Assembly: GCA_000711775.1 (NCBI GenBank)
Contig: ARYC01017525.1
Span: forward strand, 1-64,000
DNA from: Oxytricha trifallax
Lineage: Eukaryota; Ciliophora; Spirotrichea; Sporadotrichida; Oxytrichidae
Reading direction: 5' to 3'
Length of the DNA: 64,000 nt
Part shown: positions 1 to 12,203 of the stretch, piece by piece
Layout: every line of letters starts with the position of its first letter
Numbering within the stretch: the stretch's first letter is position 1
Made by a program: the position numbers and the translations under genes
The notes under the pieces: generated by a model
Told to the model about the DNA's origin: nothing
The model's input: only the letters and a program-made list of their open reading frames with translations
Database searches by the model: none

Positions 1-1011
1 ATTGACGTCATTGAAAGTAGAGGTTTAAGTTACTCCAGTGCGCACGTTCTTTAATCAGCTTCTGATCATTTGGCACTTTTTAAATAATTTAATTTTAATT
101 ATTAAGGTTAATAATAAAAGTGCATAACAAAGTAACTTGCAGAGACAAAATTAGAACTAGAACAAGACTGGTATAACAACAAACAAATTAAACCTAAAAT
201 AAGAACAAAGTAAGCACAAACTAATATAATAAGAGATAACGTAGATTAAGTTAAAGACCTCTGGCTAAATGGAAACGCTAAACAAGCCACAAAAGTCTTA
301 GAGAAAATTATAGGCTCAAAACCAGCAAAAATTGTCACATAACTAGAAAGTTTGACTAAAGAATAGTCCATCTAGAGTGCTAAACAACACTTACAAATCT
401 AAAATGCAGGTACCTATTACAAATCACTCACAAACCATAGACTTCTAACACCGGTCACTTAATTTATGATGGGAACAGCCAATTATAGATTTACTAGGAG
501 ACACAAACTGCTAACAGATAATCTTAGAAATTTCCCAACTGATAAAGCACTAGGTCCTGATAACATCAGTGACAGATTCATCAGAAAGAAAATGAATGCT
601 TTACCATTACTATCTCTAATAGAAGAATGGATCAACGGTTAAGCCCATCCACCACCCTGGATGAACAATGCCAACCTGAATCTACTCTCAAAAACAAATA
701 GTCTTACTCCTACAATATAGAAAACAAGACCTATTGCAATGTCATCTGCAGTAAGAAAATTATTTGAGTCATGGATGAGACTTTTCTCCAGACATTTATG
801 GAGCACCATCCACAAATCACAAATAGGTTTTAGACCTATGGCATAAATGGGATAAAACATAGCTGAACTAATCCAAGAAATATAAACAAGAAAATATAAA
901 TAAATTTGGTTTATAGATATAGCCTCAGCCTTCCCCTCTCTTCCCATGACTCTCCTCATTGACGAAATAGACAGAAGGAGATAGATTCTCAAGGTTAAAC
1001 TTCCTACTTGA
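1..1011 (+). mobile_element. LINE (non-LTR retrotransposon) fragment: endonuclease end and start of reverse transcriptase
   Basis: One frame is open from the first base to a TGA at 1009-1011 (336 codons) when TAA/TAG are read as Gln; over 20 such codons occur. Near the start lies SSAHVLQSASDHLALF, which resembles the C-terminal SDH motif of AP-type LINE endonucleases. From about 541 come reverse transcriptase landmarks: KALGPDNIS, KTRPIAMSS, IGFRP and, about 40 residues later, FIDIASAFPSL, which fits RT motif A (catalytic Asp in F-x-D-x-x-x-AF). The frame stops about 20 residues after motif A, so the YxDD box, thumb and 3' end are absent. The left part continues outside the window. The lack of TGA across 1 kb suggests a young or recently constrained copy, truncated at its 3' side. 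The LINE assignment is firm; the clade cannot be told from this stretch. Confidence 0.85.
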
Positions 1012-1430
1012 GATCACAAAAACTGATTAATAACTAATTATTAACTTAAAAGGGCTCGTCCCTTACATATATTTAACATATATATTCATCCGGGGGGCCT
1101 TGAGCCCCCGATGAGGATTAATTATTATTATTATTATTTATTATTACATTCTATTAAATGGTCTACTGCCAGCCCTATTAGGAATTTAGTAATTTATCTA
1201 TTTAAATATTTATTTAATATTTTATTTTCGTTTATAGGAGTAATAATTTTATCTAATATAATTATCTCTTTTTAATCTTTATTAAATGAATTAAGTATAC
1301 AAACTAGGATCATTGCAGATGTGGTGAAAGCCCTATAAAAAAAACACAGAATCAATAAAAATTGGGGACAATTTGGGTAAAGTTAAATAAATCAATAGAG
1401 AAGCAACCTACTCGAAATAGTCCAAGAGCA
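1012..1430. other. AT-rich spacer with one GC-rich hairpin
   Basis: No gene seen. A short hairpin lies at about 1087-1113, where a CGGGGG run pairs with CCCCCG across an 8-base loop and CATC pairs with GATG outside it. It stands out sharply in sequence that is otherwise about 80% A+T. From about 1116 there is a run of TTA/ATT triplets. Confidence 0.5.
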
Positions 1431-1434
1431 ATAA

Positions 1435-2247
1435 AAAGATAATTGAAAATATTCAATTAAAACTGAAAGCAAGAGATGAAGAACTCGGTGTCAGAATTGC
1501 TGTATTACAAAAAGTAAATACAGCACTCAAACATTAAATTGGTTAATTAGGAAAGAAAAAATGTGCTTAAGCAAAAGTTGAAGCAGAAACATAGCTGTAA
1601 ACTCATCCTTCAAAAATATTAAAAATTATGCTGCCTATAGATAGAATTTCTTTAACAAATATCATATAAAATTACTCAACTCCGAATTTTGTTAACTTTA
1701 TCCAGATGTTGTAATAGTTGAATTACCATTTTCAGACACAATGCTTAAGCTCCCTTATTATTTCTTATCAGATAAAGATCTTATGACTCTTGAAATTGAA
1801 CAAGTTCAGAAAAATGGGTTGCTTTGTTTTTGGGTGACAAATAAAAAATTAGAATTTTGACTTGAGTTTCTTAGAAATCATAAGTATACTCACATTAGCA
1901 AGATAGTGTGGGGAAAACAGATGACAATGGAAATTTTATTAGAGAGCCAGGATATTATTTTGATCATTAACATGAAATTGCTTAATAGGTAAAAAGGCTA
2001 AAACTTCTTCGATTACTTTCTTCACACTTACCCAAATAATATCAAAGCTTAGAAGAGGGAAGCTTCTAGAAAACGAGATTAGCTCTATCATATTCTTAAA
2101 CCTATAATCCCTAAGGCAAGGATTTTAAAATTATTTGCAAGAGACCACAACATCATTGAAGGAGGCATAGCAGTTGGAGATTAAATTAATGATAACAGAT
2201 TAAGATGTTAGATTGTGGAAAAATAGTTTGAGCCTAAATTAACTTGA
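1435..2247 (+). pseudogene. MT-A70 family adenine methyltransferase-like gene, copy A
   Basis: MT-A70 proteins methylate adenine N6 in RNA or DNA; in Oxytricha the MTA1 complex methylates macronuclear DNA. The first part (to about 1620) reads as a Gln/Lys-rich coiled coil. The conserved domain follows: DLMTLEIEQVQKNGLLCFWV, NKKLEF, ISKIVWGK, REASRKRDQLYHILKPIIP, LKLFARDHNIIEGGIAVGDQ, which match in order the family's L-x-I..GLL-WVTN, KLE, VDEI-WVK, REtSrKPDeLY and LF-R-hN---W---GnQ blocks. The catalytic DPPW is replaced by ELPF, so the protein would probably be inactive (as METTL14-type partners are) or is decaying. The frame shifts once before the ELPF box (about 1660-1690) and has one internal TGA in the segment after NKKLEF. 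The final TGA is at 2245-2247. A second, longer copy lies at 18.7-20.9 kb; each lies on the 3' side of an IS630-like transposase, with a foldback between. Confidence 0.75.
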
Positions 2248-2640
2248 ATAAAATTAAAAATAAAATAATTAATTTCCTTTAAATTTATTAATTAGCTATT
2301 AAATATTTAAATAGCCTTGCCCATTGGCTTATAAATTATTTTTTAATATACTCATTTTCAGAATACCATAATCTAGTAATTTTAAGTTCTAAGTTTGACT
2401 ATAATATAATAAGTGACTTTAAATTTTTCAAATGCTAAGTGTTCTCATATTCTTATTGAATATAATTGAAACTAAGAACATAAACACATATTTTTATTAC
2501 AAAGGCACCAGGGCGGCACCAAGGGCTTTTTTTAATTTTCCCAAGGGGCTTTTATTAAATAATACTAGGGGTTTCGTGGTTTATTAAATATTGGATTATT
2601 CTAACAAGTATTTTTCTATATAAGTTTTCTTGAATTAATT
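2248..2640. other. AT-rich spacer
   Basis: No gene seen. A GC-richer patch at about 2505-2580 holds two GGGGCTTTT-like copies around AAGGGGC and CAAGGGC, possibly the edge of an unrecognised repeat. Confidence 0.4.
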
Positions 2641-3187
2641 AGTAAAAATTGTTTTAATTACCAAGAATTAGAGAATAATCAAATTTTTCTCTATAGTATT
2701 TATTAATATATTACTAATTTAATAATTAAAATCGCACTCCAACCCAAACGATCATAAATTTGAGTTAGAGTGCGGAATAAATTAGAAAATAAATTTAAAT
2801 ATATGATCACTTTTAAAAATAACATTTCGTTTATTACAAACGTCATTAGGTTTTAATTAATAAAAATATATTACATATTACAATAATTAAATTAGATTAT
2901 ATAGTTAATTTTCAAAACTTATCAATTAAAAAGTTAAATATATTATATTTTTATGATTTAAAATTTATTAATTAAAACCTAATGTGGTTTGTAATAAACG
3001 AAATGTCATTTTTAAAAGATATTATATGTTTATATTTATTTTGTAATTTATTCCGCACTCTAACTCAAATTTATGATCGTTTGGGTTGGAGTGCGATTTT
3101 AATTATTTAATTAGTAATATATTAATAAATACTATAGATAAAAACTTGATTATTCTCTAATTCTTGGTAATTAAATCAATTTTTACT
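2641..3187. repeat. Foldback (palindromic) element, arms about 226 bp
   Basis: The left arm (about 2641-2866) returns as its reverse complement at about 2962-3187 with few mismatches; CGCACTCCAACCCAAACGAT in the left arm is matched exactly by its complement near 3087. The spacer is about 95 bp and AT-rich. No reading frame is visible, so this is a non-autonomous hairpin-type element. It abuts the 3' end of the transposase gene that ends at 3198. No clear target duplication was found at its edges. Confidence 0.9.
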
Positions 3188-3197
3188 CAATGTTATT

Positions 3198-4689
3198 CAA
3201 ACACATTGAAAACTTAGGAACTTAAGAGATTTTGTTAAAGCATGCTAAAATGCTGAAATAATCCAAGTATATTTCAGGTTTGAAATTAAATCTGCATATT
3301 TATCAATTAGCTGGTCTTTTTTTTCATCATTATCGATCTAAATAGACTATTTGATATATGAAAAAAATTTCTCAACTGGGGACATCTCAAAGTGATAAGA
3401 CATGTATAAATATGAGTTGGCAATTATAACTTTTTTAGATGTAGAAGGATCAAGGAGAAATATAGTATTAGCTCTCCAGTTTTTGTCTTATAGTCAAGTT
3501 TCTCAATTAACTCCAACAAAAAATAGTAGAAAGTCTTACTATTATTATTTCCCTTAATTATTTAAAAGAAAACCTAGCCTTTATTTGAAATTCCTGCAAG
3601 CACATTCACCTAATACAATCTTTGAGAGAGTTCTGAATAATACTTAACTCCTTTTAAGCTCCAACTCTTCTTATCGTCATTTGTGAACTGAATACTGCTT
3701 TCATCAATGTTAACTATAGTTCTAGCTAAGCAAGATTGATCTATAAAATCTATTGATGCAAAATGGCGAGCTAAAATAGATTATTAACAATTCGTCCTTT
3801 AATTGATTTTAATCTTTTTAAAGCTCATTTTAATTGACTATTTCATGAATTTTGACAACTTTGACTTGCTAATAACTAAGCCTAATTTTGATTTGAGCTT
3901 TTTGCTGATTTATTAAGTTAATTTTAATAATACCCCACCATCTAATAGACTTTGAATGAACAATCTAATCGCTTGACAATTTTAACTAGAATTCTTATGC
4001 TATTTTAACTACTTTAGGGCTAATTAATAATTTGTTAGTTTAGAGCGTTATCTAGTTAAATTCGGGAAATTTTAAAACTTCTAATAAGTTAAACCTTTGA
4101 GCATCTTTAGTTTTAATATAATTCTTTTAAATAATAGATAATATTTTCTAAACTTTCTAATTTTGCTACTTAGCTATAATTATTTTTTAACAATTGAGCC
4201 CCATCAATGAAAATTTCCTTATTAATACTAGTATTTTTATTATAAGTAAACTATGGAAAATAATTTCAATCCTTATAGCTTTATTCTTGATTTCATCAAA
4301 ACTCATATCACTATTCATTGAATTTTAATTATACTGGAGATGAGCTTAAAGAGCTTTTGAATAATAGTCCTTAAATTCTTATTAGCTAATAGAGGTTTAA
4401 GAGGTTTAAAACAAGTTAATGCATTAAATTTGTTTAGCTACAGCTACTAAACTTGAGTCGCTAATGACACTATTATTTACAATTCCTGAAATTGATTCTA
4501 AAATTTTGTTTTCTTTTTAAAGTAAGTCATCTAGAGTTATAGTCTTCAGCTCTAAATTTTCTTGTGTGAAATTTTAAAAGTAAATTATCGATGTAGTTTT
4601 GCATTTCCAACTTTCGTCACTTATGACTTACCCTTGAGAGCATGAGCTATTTGATTAATTTTCTTCTGATTCTTATTATGAGCTATCAT
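3198..4689 (-). pseudogene. IS630/Tc1-like DDE transposase, element A1
   Basis: Read on the minus strand, the gene starts with MIAHNKNQKKINQIAHALKG and ends at a TGA (3198-3200). The centre contains IVNIDESSIQFTNDDKKSW, the first catalytic Asp of IS630-superfamily transposases in its usual NVDES context. VNVLAGISNKGQVFF and NNSKTFYYFLLELI follow, then a degenerate second block (LLDP-STSKK in place of LLDN-xxxHKS) and SPVEKFFSYIK, the usual P-x-E-x-x-W/F-x-x-x-K block. At least two frame changes are needed to follow it through, one before NIDES and one before DPSTSKK, so this copy is broken. It faces away from the ORF2-like gene starting at 4944. A sister copy at 14.37-15.96 kb shares FxxIIxxNNxSKTxxYF and PVEKxF. 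TBE transposases belong to the same superfamily. Confidence 0.75.
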
Positions 4690-4943
4690 TGTAATTTATT
4701 TCCAAAAATTTTCGAATATCAGTTTATTTGAACGCATTATACTTTTTGGGATTTTCCATTTTGATATATAGTTTATTTAGCTTTAAAGAAATTATTATTC
4801 TATAAGGAATTCTTTTTAGTTTATAATTATTTTTACTCCCTATTTATTAAGCAAGCTTAATTAACAATATAATATAAAAAATGATTAATTAAGTAATATT
4901 AGTTATTTTGAAATATTAAATTGCCTACAAGAATAATAAATAA

Positions 4944-5766
4944 ATGGAACAAAGACTTTAGGAGATCAATATTTACTAATTAAGAGAGAAAATTGGAAGC
5001 AAAAAAGAACTTTATGACTTTTTGACTTAAGAATGTGGGGCATACTTGCCAAAAGTAAACTGCACCAATGTCTATTTCTTTAGAAGTATAATTAATGGCA
5101 ATAAAGAGGTAAAATTGAATAAATAGCGACTTTATAGTACTTGAAAAGATCAGATGGCATAGTTGCTGCTGTTCCTTAAAGAGAGGGTCTAACCTCTGAT
5201 GATTTTCTCGAGTATGCCTAAACTAAACCTTTGCTTTTAAACTACTTACCTGATCAATGGGCCTGGTTGCATTTGGATAAGAAATGGATAGTCGGCATTT
5301 TGCTGTCTTTGGATTAAGAAGGTATTAACGGCATGATATAGCAAGCTAAAATAAGGAGAAGATAAAAACTTGATTAATCAAACAACTTGATTATACACAT
5401 GAAGCCTGAATTTGTTTCTGCATTAAATAACTCTACAAGCTACAGTTGAAAGTATATTAACATCTAATTTTTGTGTTAGTTTAAAAAGGGAGGTCAGAGT
5501 ATCTAATGAAATAGTCAGTCAAACGAAGATAAAGGCCAAACTTGAATGAAGAGATGAAAGATGGTAACCATTAATACAGACAGAGCAAACAGAAATACCT
5601 AGAAAACAATAAAAGGATGAGAGAAGAATTCCAAAGAATGCAAGATCAAATTCATGATTTAATGAACTACAAGCAACTGGTCCACCAACTCCAGAATGAA
5701 GGACTCTTAGATGACCAAGGCTGTCCATAAATTTTGGGACCTATTTAACAGAATAATAACTGTTGA
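4944..5766 (+). pseudogene. TBE ORF2-like (22-kDa) gene, element A1
   Basis: The ATG at 4944 begins MEQRLQEINIYQLREKIGSK, followed by KKELYDFL. This lines up with the start of the 22-kDa protein of the TBE at 49.5 kb (QELIGKFRSKEDLYRYL). Shared later blocks are FFRSIINGNKE (TBE FLKALLSEEKK), DDFLEYAQTKPLLLNYLPDQ (TBE D-x-VALYLP), WIVGILLSLDQEGINGMI (TBE FFGVLGTLKPEYLSEVI) and a basic coiled-coil tail (KQKYLENNKRMREEFQRMQD). It ends at TGA 5764-5766. The total length is not a multiple of three and the frame changes near 5150, so the copy is broken. It is divergent from the transposase upstream, unlike TBE, where the two genes converge. Its biochemical role is unknown. Confidence 0.65.
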
Positions 5767-6640
5767 TAAAAAGATTTATAACTTTAAGAGCTAAACTTAT
5801 TAATTTGATTAACAAAACTTTTTAATTTAGTATAGTAACCTATTCAACATATAAACCAACTTTAATTTTAATGTCTATCTATTTAAAATTAAGCTTCTAA
5901 ATTTTTTCCTATTTATTTAAATCAATTTTTTAGAAAAGTTTGGAATATATTTATTTATAAAATCTCAACCTTTAAGACTTTTAGAATGACAAAAATCTTA
6001 AAATAATGTTTGTCTTTTTTACTTTTTGTAAATGACATATTGTCTGTAAGAGATAAATTTTTGATAGAGTTTTTTCTAGCTTATTTTTATTTGAGAACTA
6101 GTTAAAACAAATCGAGTCCTTAATTATCAGTTCTTTATAGTAAACTTAGAATAACTATATAAAAGCAACCACTACTATTTTATAAATAAATTTTCTAATT
6201 TTACTTTTTAGAACTGAGTTGAAAATAGTAGAGTTTATGATAGTTTAGTAGACTTGAGGAGACTTTATGAGACTTTAGGAGATTTTAGTAGAGTTTAAAA
6301 ATAACTTAATATCTGATAAATCAATTTCAAATTTAACTGTTTAAAGAATTCAAAAATAAGGAAGCTAAATAATAATCCTAAATTTATTTAGTAAGCTTAT
6401 TTATAGTAATTAGAAAAAGGTAATGATGTTTCGACTTTTATGTTTCGTGTTACTAAATTTAAATCTATTAGGGGCTATGAAAAGAGAGATTTATTTTTTC
6501 AAAGATAATTTTCTCAATGAGCAAGCAATAAGTGACAAATAAATAAAAGAGTAGTAAGAAGTAAAAATAAATTAAAGAGTCCTCTAAGGCCTCTCATTAT
6601 ACAGCAGTGTTTTTACTGGAGAGCAACAGAAGCAATTTAA
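5767..6640. other. AT-rich spacer with a short GAGACTTTA-type repeat
   Basis: No gene seen. At about 6232-6295 a degenerate run of GAG-ACTTTA / GAG-ATTTTAG / TAGAG units repeats about six times. Confidence 0.4.
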
Positions 6641-7520
6641 AATTGAGGAAACAAAAAATAAAATTTTAGAGTGCCTGAAACAATAAAAGATTATGGGGAA
6701 AAAAACTTTTAAAAATGTTAAAATTGAATTTCAGAAAAAGTATGGTAAAATCCCCATTAATACTCATAAGAATTGGCTGATCGCAAAGTTGAATAATTAA
6801 AAAAGTGATAGCAAGTTTAATATACCTGGGAAAAACTCTTAGTAAATAAATTAAAGTGGAAATCAACTCAAGAAACCTATTTTAATTTAAACTCAGATAA
6901 TTAATTGGCAGAAAGTGATAAGAATTAAAACGCTTCTGAATTAGAATAGCAAAGTAATATGCTACATCCATACTAATATGAATCTTTGAGCTCCAATTAG
7001 AAACTAACAAAAAATGAGGATTCCCAAACTTTCTCAGATGGGACTTACCTAAATTCAGATAGAGTCTAAGAAATATTTTCAACAAATTACAATCTAATGA
7101 CTTTCGATGCCATAAATAACATGTACGATAGACTGTTGGTTTAAGTACCTGAAGCTTTAGAAACACAAATATTTGAAAAACTTAGTTAGAAAATAGATAA
7201 AAATTTACAAAGAATATAAGAATTAGAAAAGAATGTTAAAGACTTGGATGTTAATTAAATTCAATAATTAATAAGAGAAGGAATAGAGGAAATTTATGAT
7301 GCCTTCAAATTGTTAATTGATGTCATTAAGAAAGCTTCCCCTACTATTGTAATTGTGTCTCAAGAGCAGCTGGAAAATTATATTAAACGTGGCCAAGAAC
7401 TTAATTAAGTTTTAAACAAAAGGATTGATGAAATTCTAGCTATTCTTTCATAAAATTATTAAAAATTTACCAAATTTAAAGAAATAACTCAAAAGAAAAT
7501 TTAAAGCTCAAGAAGCCCTT
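6640..7520 (+). CDS. Unrecognised coiled-coil protein frame
   Basis: With UAR as Gln, the plus strand gives long open stretches, including KNVKIEFQKKYGKIPINTH near 6715 and, from about 7150, a helical part with heptads: EALETQIFEKLSQKIDKN, QELEKNVKDLDVNQIQQLI, EGIEEIYDAFKLLIDVIKKA, TIVIVSQEQLENYIKRGQEL. This pattern is protein-like and not expected of random AT-rich DNA. No family was recognised. Its place between the ORF2-like gene and the SecA-like gene, all on the same strand, makes it a candidate gene of the same element or the N-terminal part of the SecA-like protein. Start, stop and any frame changes are not resolved. Confidence 0.45.
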
Positions 7521-8340
7521 AATAGCGAATAAACCAAAACCATAAAGTTTGTATGCGATAATTTTAACAAAGCTTAAGAAGAAAATTATAAAGTGATTAA
7601 TGAAAGCATGCAAACTATTAATAACAATAATAAAATAGTAAATTCAATAGTCACAGTCCTTGAGAAATAAGAAATTAAAAATTAAGGAAACAGTATTATT
7701 CAATAGCAACCTAAAATATCTCAATAAGCATAAATTTCATCAAACTTAGGTAGAACCTGGCTTAGATATATAACCTAAATTTGAATAAGATATCTTACAA
7801 ACGTTCTAAACATTTAATTCAAGGAATGTCCATGTAAGATTTATCATCATTGAGGGTAAGTAATATTTATTTGATAAAGCCTCTAAAAAGATTTACTCAA
7901 TATATGAATAACTCCTTTTATGAATTAAAATATTACTTAATAACTTCAATAGTATTACATTATACTTTATTACTTACTTTAATAATCATTGCCTTCATGA
8001 GCATCTTGTGGTTTACTTAAATTTAGAAATGTTCCTTATTTCTTGCTTCTTTTGTAAAGACTTTCTGTGCTTGGCTTATGGTCTTTTTTATCCCAAAGCT
8101 CTTATCGTTTCATTAGGTGATCACTTCTAAAAAATAGTATCAGTGGAAAGTATCTTGGGAAAATACAAAAAAACTTAGATATAAAATGAGACAAAAATCT
8201 CATTATTTAGTATATTTTTTAATTAAGAGTGTGGTTTTTTTAAAAGAATAAATTAAGATTTAATTCTGAATTCTCATAAAATCTTATTAATTTAAATTAA
8301 AAATTTTAGTCGCCTAATTAAGTTTGAGGTGCAAAATATA
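7521..8340. other. AT-rich, possible coding remnants
   Basis: From 7521 to about 7800 the frames remain Gln/Asn/Lys-rich and could continue the coiled-coil g ene; from 7860 to 8340 nothing is recognisable. Confidence 0.3.
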
Positions 8341-11300
8341 ATGAGAAAAAAAGTAAAACCAATTCCTCTTACCAATCTTTCAGTGACTACAATCATTATC
8401 AAGATATACAATCGTCTATATTGTTAGAAAGCTCCCAGAGCCATCTTGGCATTGACATTCCTGGATTTACTGACATCAAACACTTTAACAAAAAAGACGC
8501 TTCAAATTCGATGAAGTGCGGAAGAAAATTTGTCCAAACAGATTCAGATTACCCAAAAACTATAGAGCAAGCCAACTCATTCTTCCTTCAAATAACTGTA
8601 ACGTTGAAAAATTTCTCGAACTTGATGAATTCAAGCCTCTTAAAGACTCAAAGGATCTGCCAAGGTATAAAAGTAATACATCTTAAACAAAACTTCAAAG
8701 TCTATCTCAAATCAGTAATAGCATAGTCTGTAAATTGCTTGGAAATTCCCAAGAAGGTTAGAGTAGATATGATCGCAATTTAGTAGATCTATATACTATT
8801 CAAAACTACCAGAAATGATCTCTTTAATTCTTAAAACTCTCTACTATTTAAGCGAATTATGGAGCCAAGTTATATCTGAACTTACTTCAAATTATATGAG
8901 AGAATACATACTTTAATACCACAGGAAAGGTATGAGTTTATTTAACCAATTTATGATAGAAATAGTTAGAGCTTGATTGAAGTTTTGATATACCTTAAGA
9001 CAACGTGTTCATCTACTTTTTGCGATGGAATGTTTAGTTTAGTCAATGAATTAAACTAGAACTTGAAGCTAAATTTGCAAATCAAAACAAGACTCTTTGT
9101 ATATTCTATGTTATACTACAGAAACTAGCTCTTTCAAATAAATTAAAAGCTTCTCAGAAATTCATTAACACTTCTTGCTCTAAGGCCTACTCAGAATAGA
9201 CCTTGAGACTTGCGAATTACATATATATGAATGAAGTTGAGTAATTTTCTTAACTTCAAAAAGAACTAGTACTGCATGAAAGTAAGAACATAGGAATTAT
9301 ACCTTTGATGGTTGGCACCTTATCTTAGTACAAAGTAGATCAACAAGTTATTAGACTCCTACCAAATACATTGTAATGTCGAACTAAACAAGCCATTCAT
9401 TTAAATTCTAAAATATAACCAAAGACTAAGGCTTGTGAGTGAAATACATCAATGTTGTTGGTGATTTTGAATAGATTTGTGCCTTATTCTTAAAAACCCT
9501 AAGCATGTAGAAGACTTCTCAGGCTAACAGTTTTACAAAAATAGTTGGCAAATTTAGAAAATTAAATGAAGCAAGCAAATATGTATATAAGAAAACCTAA
9601 ATAGATAAGGTGAGCAACTGAAAGTGTTAGAATAATCACTTGGCCTAAATTTTCTATCACTTTAAAAACATTGTGTTGGTTATGCCTTTTGGTCCCCAGA
9701 GAGATACCAGTTTTTAAATTTTGAGATTAGCAACCGAAAAACTTTGTTATGTGCTATGATACTTTTTATTCTCACAAAGAAAAGCAATAGAGCAGCATTA
9801 TTTTGGGTAAGAATGACTACCTAGTCCTTGTGATGAAAAAGATTTAAAAAAATTATACTCAAAAGCAAGCAAAACGTTAATTTTAACTAGTTAGGGGTTT
9901 ATTATATGAATTAGAAATACTTTGAAACTTAAATTAAGGATAAAAAGTCTTAGACCTTTGTAAAAGAGTCCATGCTAATCGTGGATGAGTATGATTGGCT
10001 AATTTTTAAAGGATCACCATAGTTCATGTATTATTGGATTGAATACTTTAGATAATCTTCTAAGGCTATATGTCTTACAGGATCAATTTTATCATTGAAT
10101 GAATAAACTTGCCTTGAAATAACATTTCTCAGAGAGAAATAAACTTTCCGAGCCTAAGTTTACTTAAGAGTGATAAAAAATTTCACTGAACTGATGTTTT
10201 ATTTAATTATAACTAACTATAATCCTGAAAATATCTTTATGAGCTCTGCTTAAAACAAGCATTGCTAACTCCTTTAATTATTTTGTAACGGCCTTTGGGG
10301 GGAATCGCTAAAAAGTTTTTCATAATTTCTTTTAGTACTCTAAAATCATTAAACATCAAAGTGAAATGATACCACTCATTAAATAGACCTCTAATTACCT
10401 TTTCAAATAATTTATAACATTAATACCATAAAATAAATTATTATTACTATTATTAGTATTATTATTATTAGTATATTTTTTAATATAATTAATAGTTATT
10501 TTATTTGTAATTTCACAAATTTATTTTCTAATATCATGATTATCTGCTAAAATTGTTTCAAATATTGCCATTGTGTACTAGTTATATTAGCTAACATTAG
10601 AATCAAGTCTCTTCATGCGATTTTAGTAAGTATTCATGATATTAGAAAATAAATTTTTGAAATTACAAATAAAATAACTATTAAATATGTATAAAAAAAT
10701 ACTAATAATAATTCAAAAACTAATTTATTTTATGGTATTAATGTTATAAATTATTTGAAAAGATCATTAGAGGTCTATTTAATGAGTGGTATCATGTCAC
10801 TTTAATGTTTTAATGATTTTAGAGTATTAAAAGAAATTATGAAAAACTTTTTAGCGGTTCTCCCCAGAGGACCATTACCCTAATTATTGTAGGCGGTAGG
10901 ACCTGTTAAGTAATTGAATCATACTTAAAAATATCTAACGAGCTATAGTTTCTTAGTATGAAAGAAGTAAAGGGGTTGTAGGCGGATGCCTACCTTTAAG
11001 GCATGTTTAATGTTAAAAATGCCAGCAAAAGATTTAGCGTAATACAAAAGATGTTTAAGGCAGAGGAACAGATTTACCCACAGATTGAAGACAACGGAGG
11101 ATTGCATCTTGTCAAAATTGATGTAAATTCCAAACGATGCACAGTGGGCAATATAGTAAATAAGGGACAATAGAGGCATGTCTTGTTAATAAGTGGCTCA
11201 TTGGACACAGTCGATTAATCTATTTCATACAGACAAGACTTTCTAAAGAATGAAAGTCATATTAAATTTTCAAAGCTCTAAATTTTATTAAGCAAAGACT

Positions 11301-11449
11301 ATGAACAGAAGGAAATAAGCAGAAAGATTATATACTTAGTCAAGCTGAAAAAGGATCTTATGAAAGTATTTAAGAAGAGCAAGAAGAAGTCAGCTCGTTT
11401 GATGATGGCAATACGATGCTGGAAATGGAGCAATAAAAAATTTGTTTGA
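8341..11449 (+). pseudogene. SecA-like DEAD-type ATPase gene (element A1), interrupted by a foldback
   Basis: SecA-related ATPase domains (two RecA-like folds) occur in ciliate proteins apart from bacterial secretion; the function here is unknown. Visible in order: EQLKVLEQSLGLNFLSL (about 9610), VGYAFWSPERYQF, KESMLIVDEYDWLIFKGSP (about 9970; the DEAD-box Asp-Glu), then SSKAICLTGSILSL (motif III-like TG-S). After the insertion come PLIIVGGRTCQVIESYLK (second-domain LIxxx-E-S), MKEVKGL at 10958, and DNGGLHLVKIDVNSKR with a basic tail ending KKFV at TGA 11447-11449. The stretch from 10958 to the stop (163 codons) is fully open. The 8.3-9.6 kb part is less clear and shifts frame. The foldback at 10283-10880 sits between PLII and VGG; with one target copy counted, the frame runs straight across. 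A relative lies at 26.9-28.0 kb. Confidence 0.6.
10283..10880. repeat. Foldback element with 8-bp target duplication TAATTATT
   Basis: The arms (about 10284-10440 and 10725-10878) are near-perfect inverted copies; both contain GCTAAAAAGTTTTTCATAAT and GGTCTATTTAATGAGTGGTA or its complement. The middle is ATT/TTA-rich. The 8 bases TAATTATT lie at 10275-10282 and again at 10881-10888, an 8-bp target duplication. That length is used by hAT, P, Merlin and some Mutator-like transposases, not by Tc1/IS630. It splits the SecA-like reading frame. Confidence 0.9.
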
Positions 11450-11576
11450 ATTATAACCTAAAGCTTCACTTACCTCTAGTAAAATATCGTGGAATAAATT
11501 TACTCAGACATAAAATGCAACCTGAACAATTCTTTACTCGATCAGACACTCATTAATTCACTCATGATGTCTATTA

Positions 11577-11994
11577 TTGTAGGAATATATTCGATTTGGG
11601 AAAATGAATTAAAATTAAATTAATTAAATATTAAAATCATGGCGGTTATCAAATCCAAAGCAAAAATAAATGAATTCTAAGGTAGATCCTGGAATTATTA
11701 TAGGACTTTGCTATTGGCATTATTACCCAAATTCATCCAAGGAAGCTCGAGATATTTTGATTTTGAGCTAACTCCCAAAAATAGTATAATGGGTTTTTCT
11801 CGCTTGAGCGATGAGATAAATTCATTATAGCAATAACAACCACCGTCTCATTTTTAATGCGCTATCCAGAGAGTATAATATTGTCATGGTTTGGAGACAT
11901 TTTCCAAAAACATAACTGAAGGTAATTAATAATTAATTAATTTTAATTTTAATTCATTTCCCCAAATCGAATGAATTCCTACAATAATACTTAG
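11577..11994. mobile_element. TA-flanked MITE, copy 1
   Basis: The terminal inverted repeat begins TTGTAGGAATATATTCGATT and ends with its complement at 11994; both ends are flanked by TA (11575-11576, 11995-11996). TA duplication and the TTG start are usual for Tc1/mariner/IS630-type elements. The inside has no gene. Copy 3 at 59.78 kb is the same element in the opposite orientation, with long matching stretches such as CTAACTCCCAAAAATAGTAT and its complement. Confidence 0.9.
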
Positions 11995-11996
11995 GA

Positions 11997-12203
11997 AAAG
12001 GTGGCAGGAGAAATGAGATCGGAAGAAATCAAGAAAGTCATAAATAGACCAAGCATAGGTAAAGATAAAAAAATTAAAAGCCCAAAGCACTTAAAATAAA
12101 ACAAAAAGAATAGAAAAAAGACTTTAAAAATAAAAAAAGAGAAATGCACAGTCTTAAATTGAAGGCTTGACATTACAGAGGAAAAGAAGAAGTTTGACAT
12201 TGA
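11997..12203 (+). CDS. Short lysine-rich frame, fragment
   Basis: The plus-strand frame reads EKVAGEMRSEEIKKVINRPS and then a run of Lys-rich residues, ending KKEKCTVLN at a TGA near 12168. It could be the basic tail of a broken gene cut by the MITE on its left and the foldback on its right. No family recognised. Confidence 0.3.

Noticed and set aside
639-992. 117-codon minus-strand frame
   Set aside because: Antisense to the reverse transcriptase frame of the LINE, which has the recognisable motifs.
1087-1113. Bacterial-type terminator
   Set aside because: Hairpin without a following T run and in a eukaryotic context; listed only as a structure.
6882-7166. 94-codon minus-strand frame
   Set aside because: Antisense to the coiled-coil frame on the plus strand; no motif.
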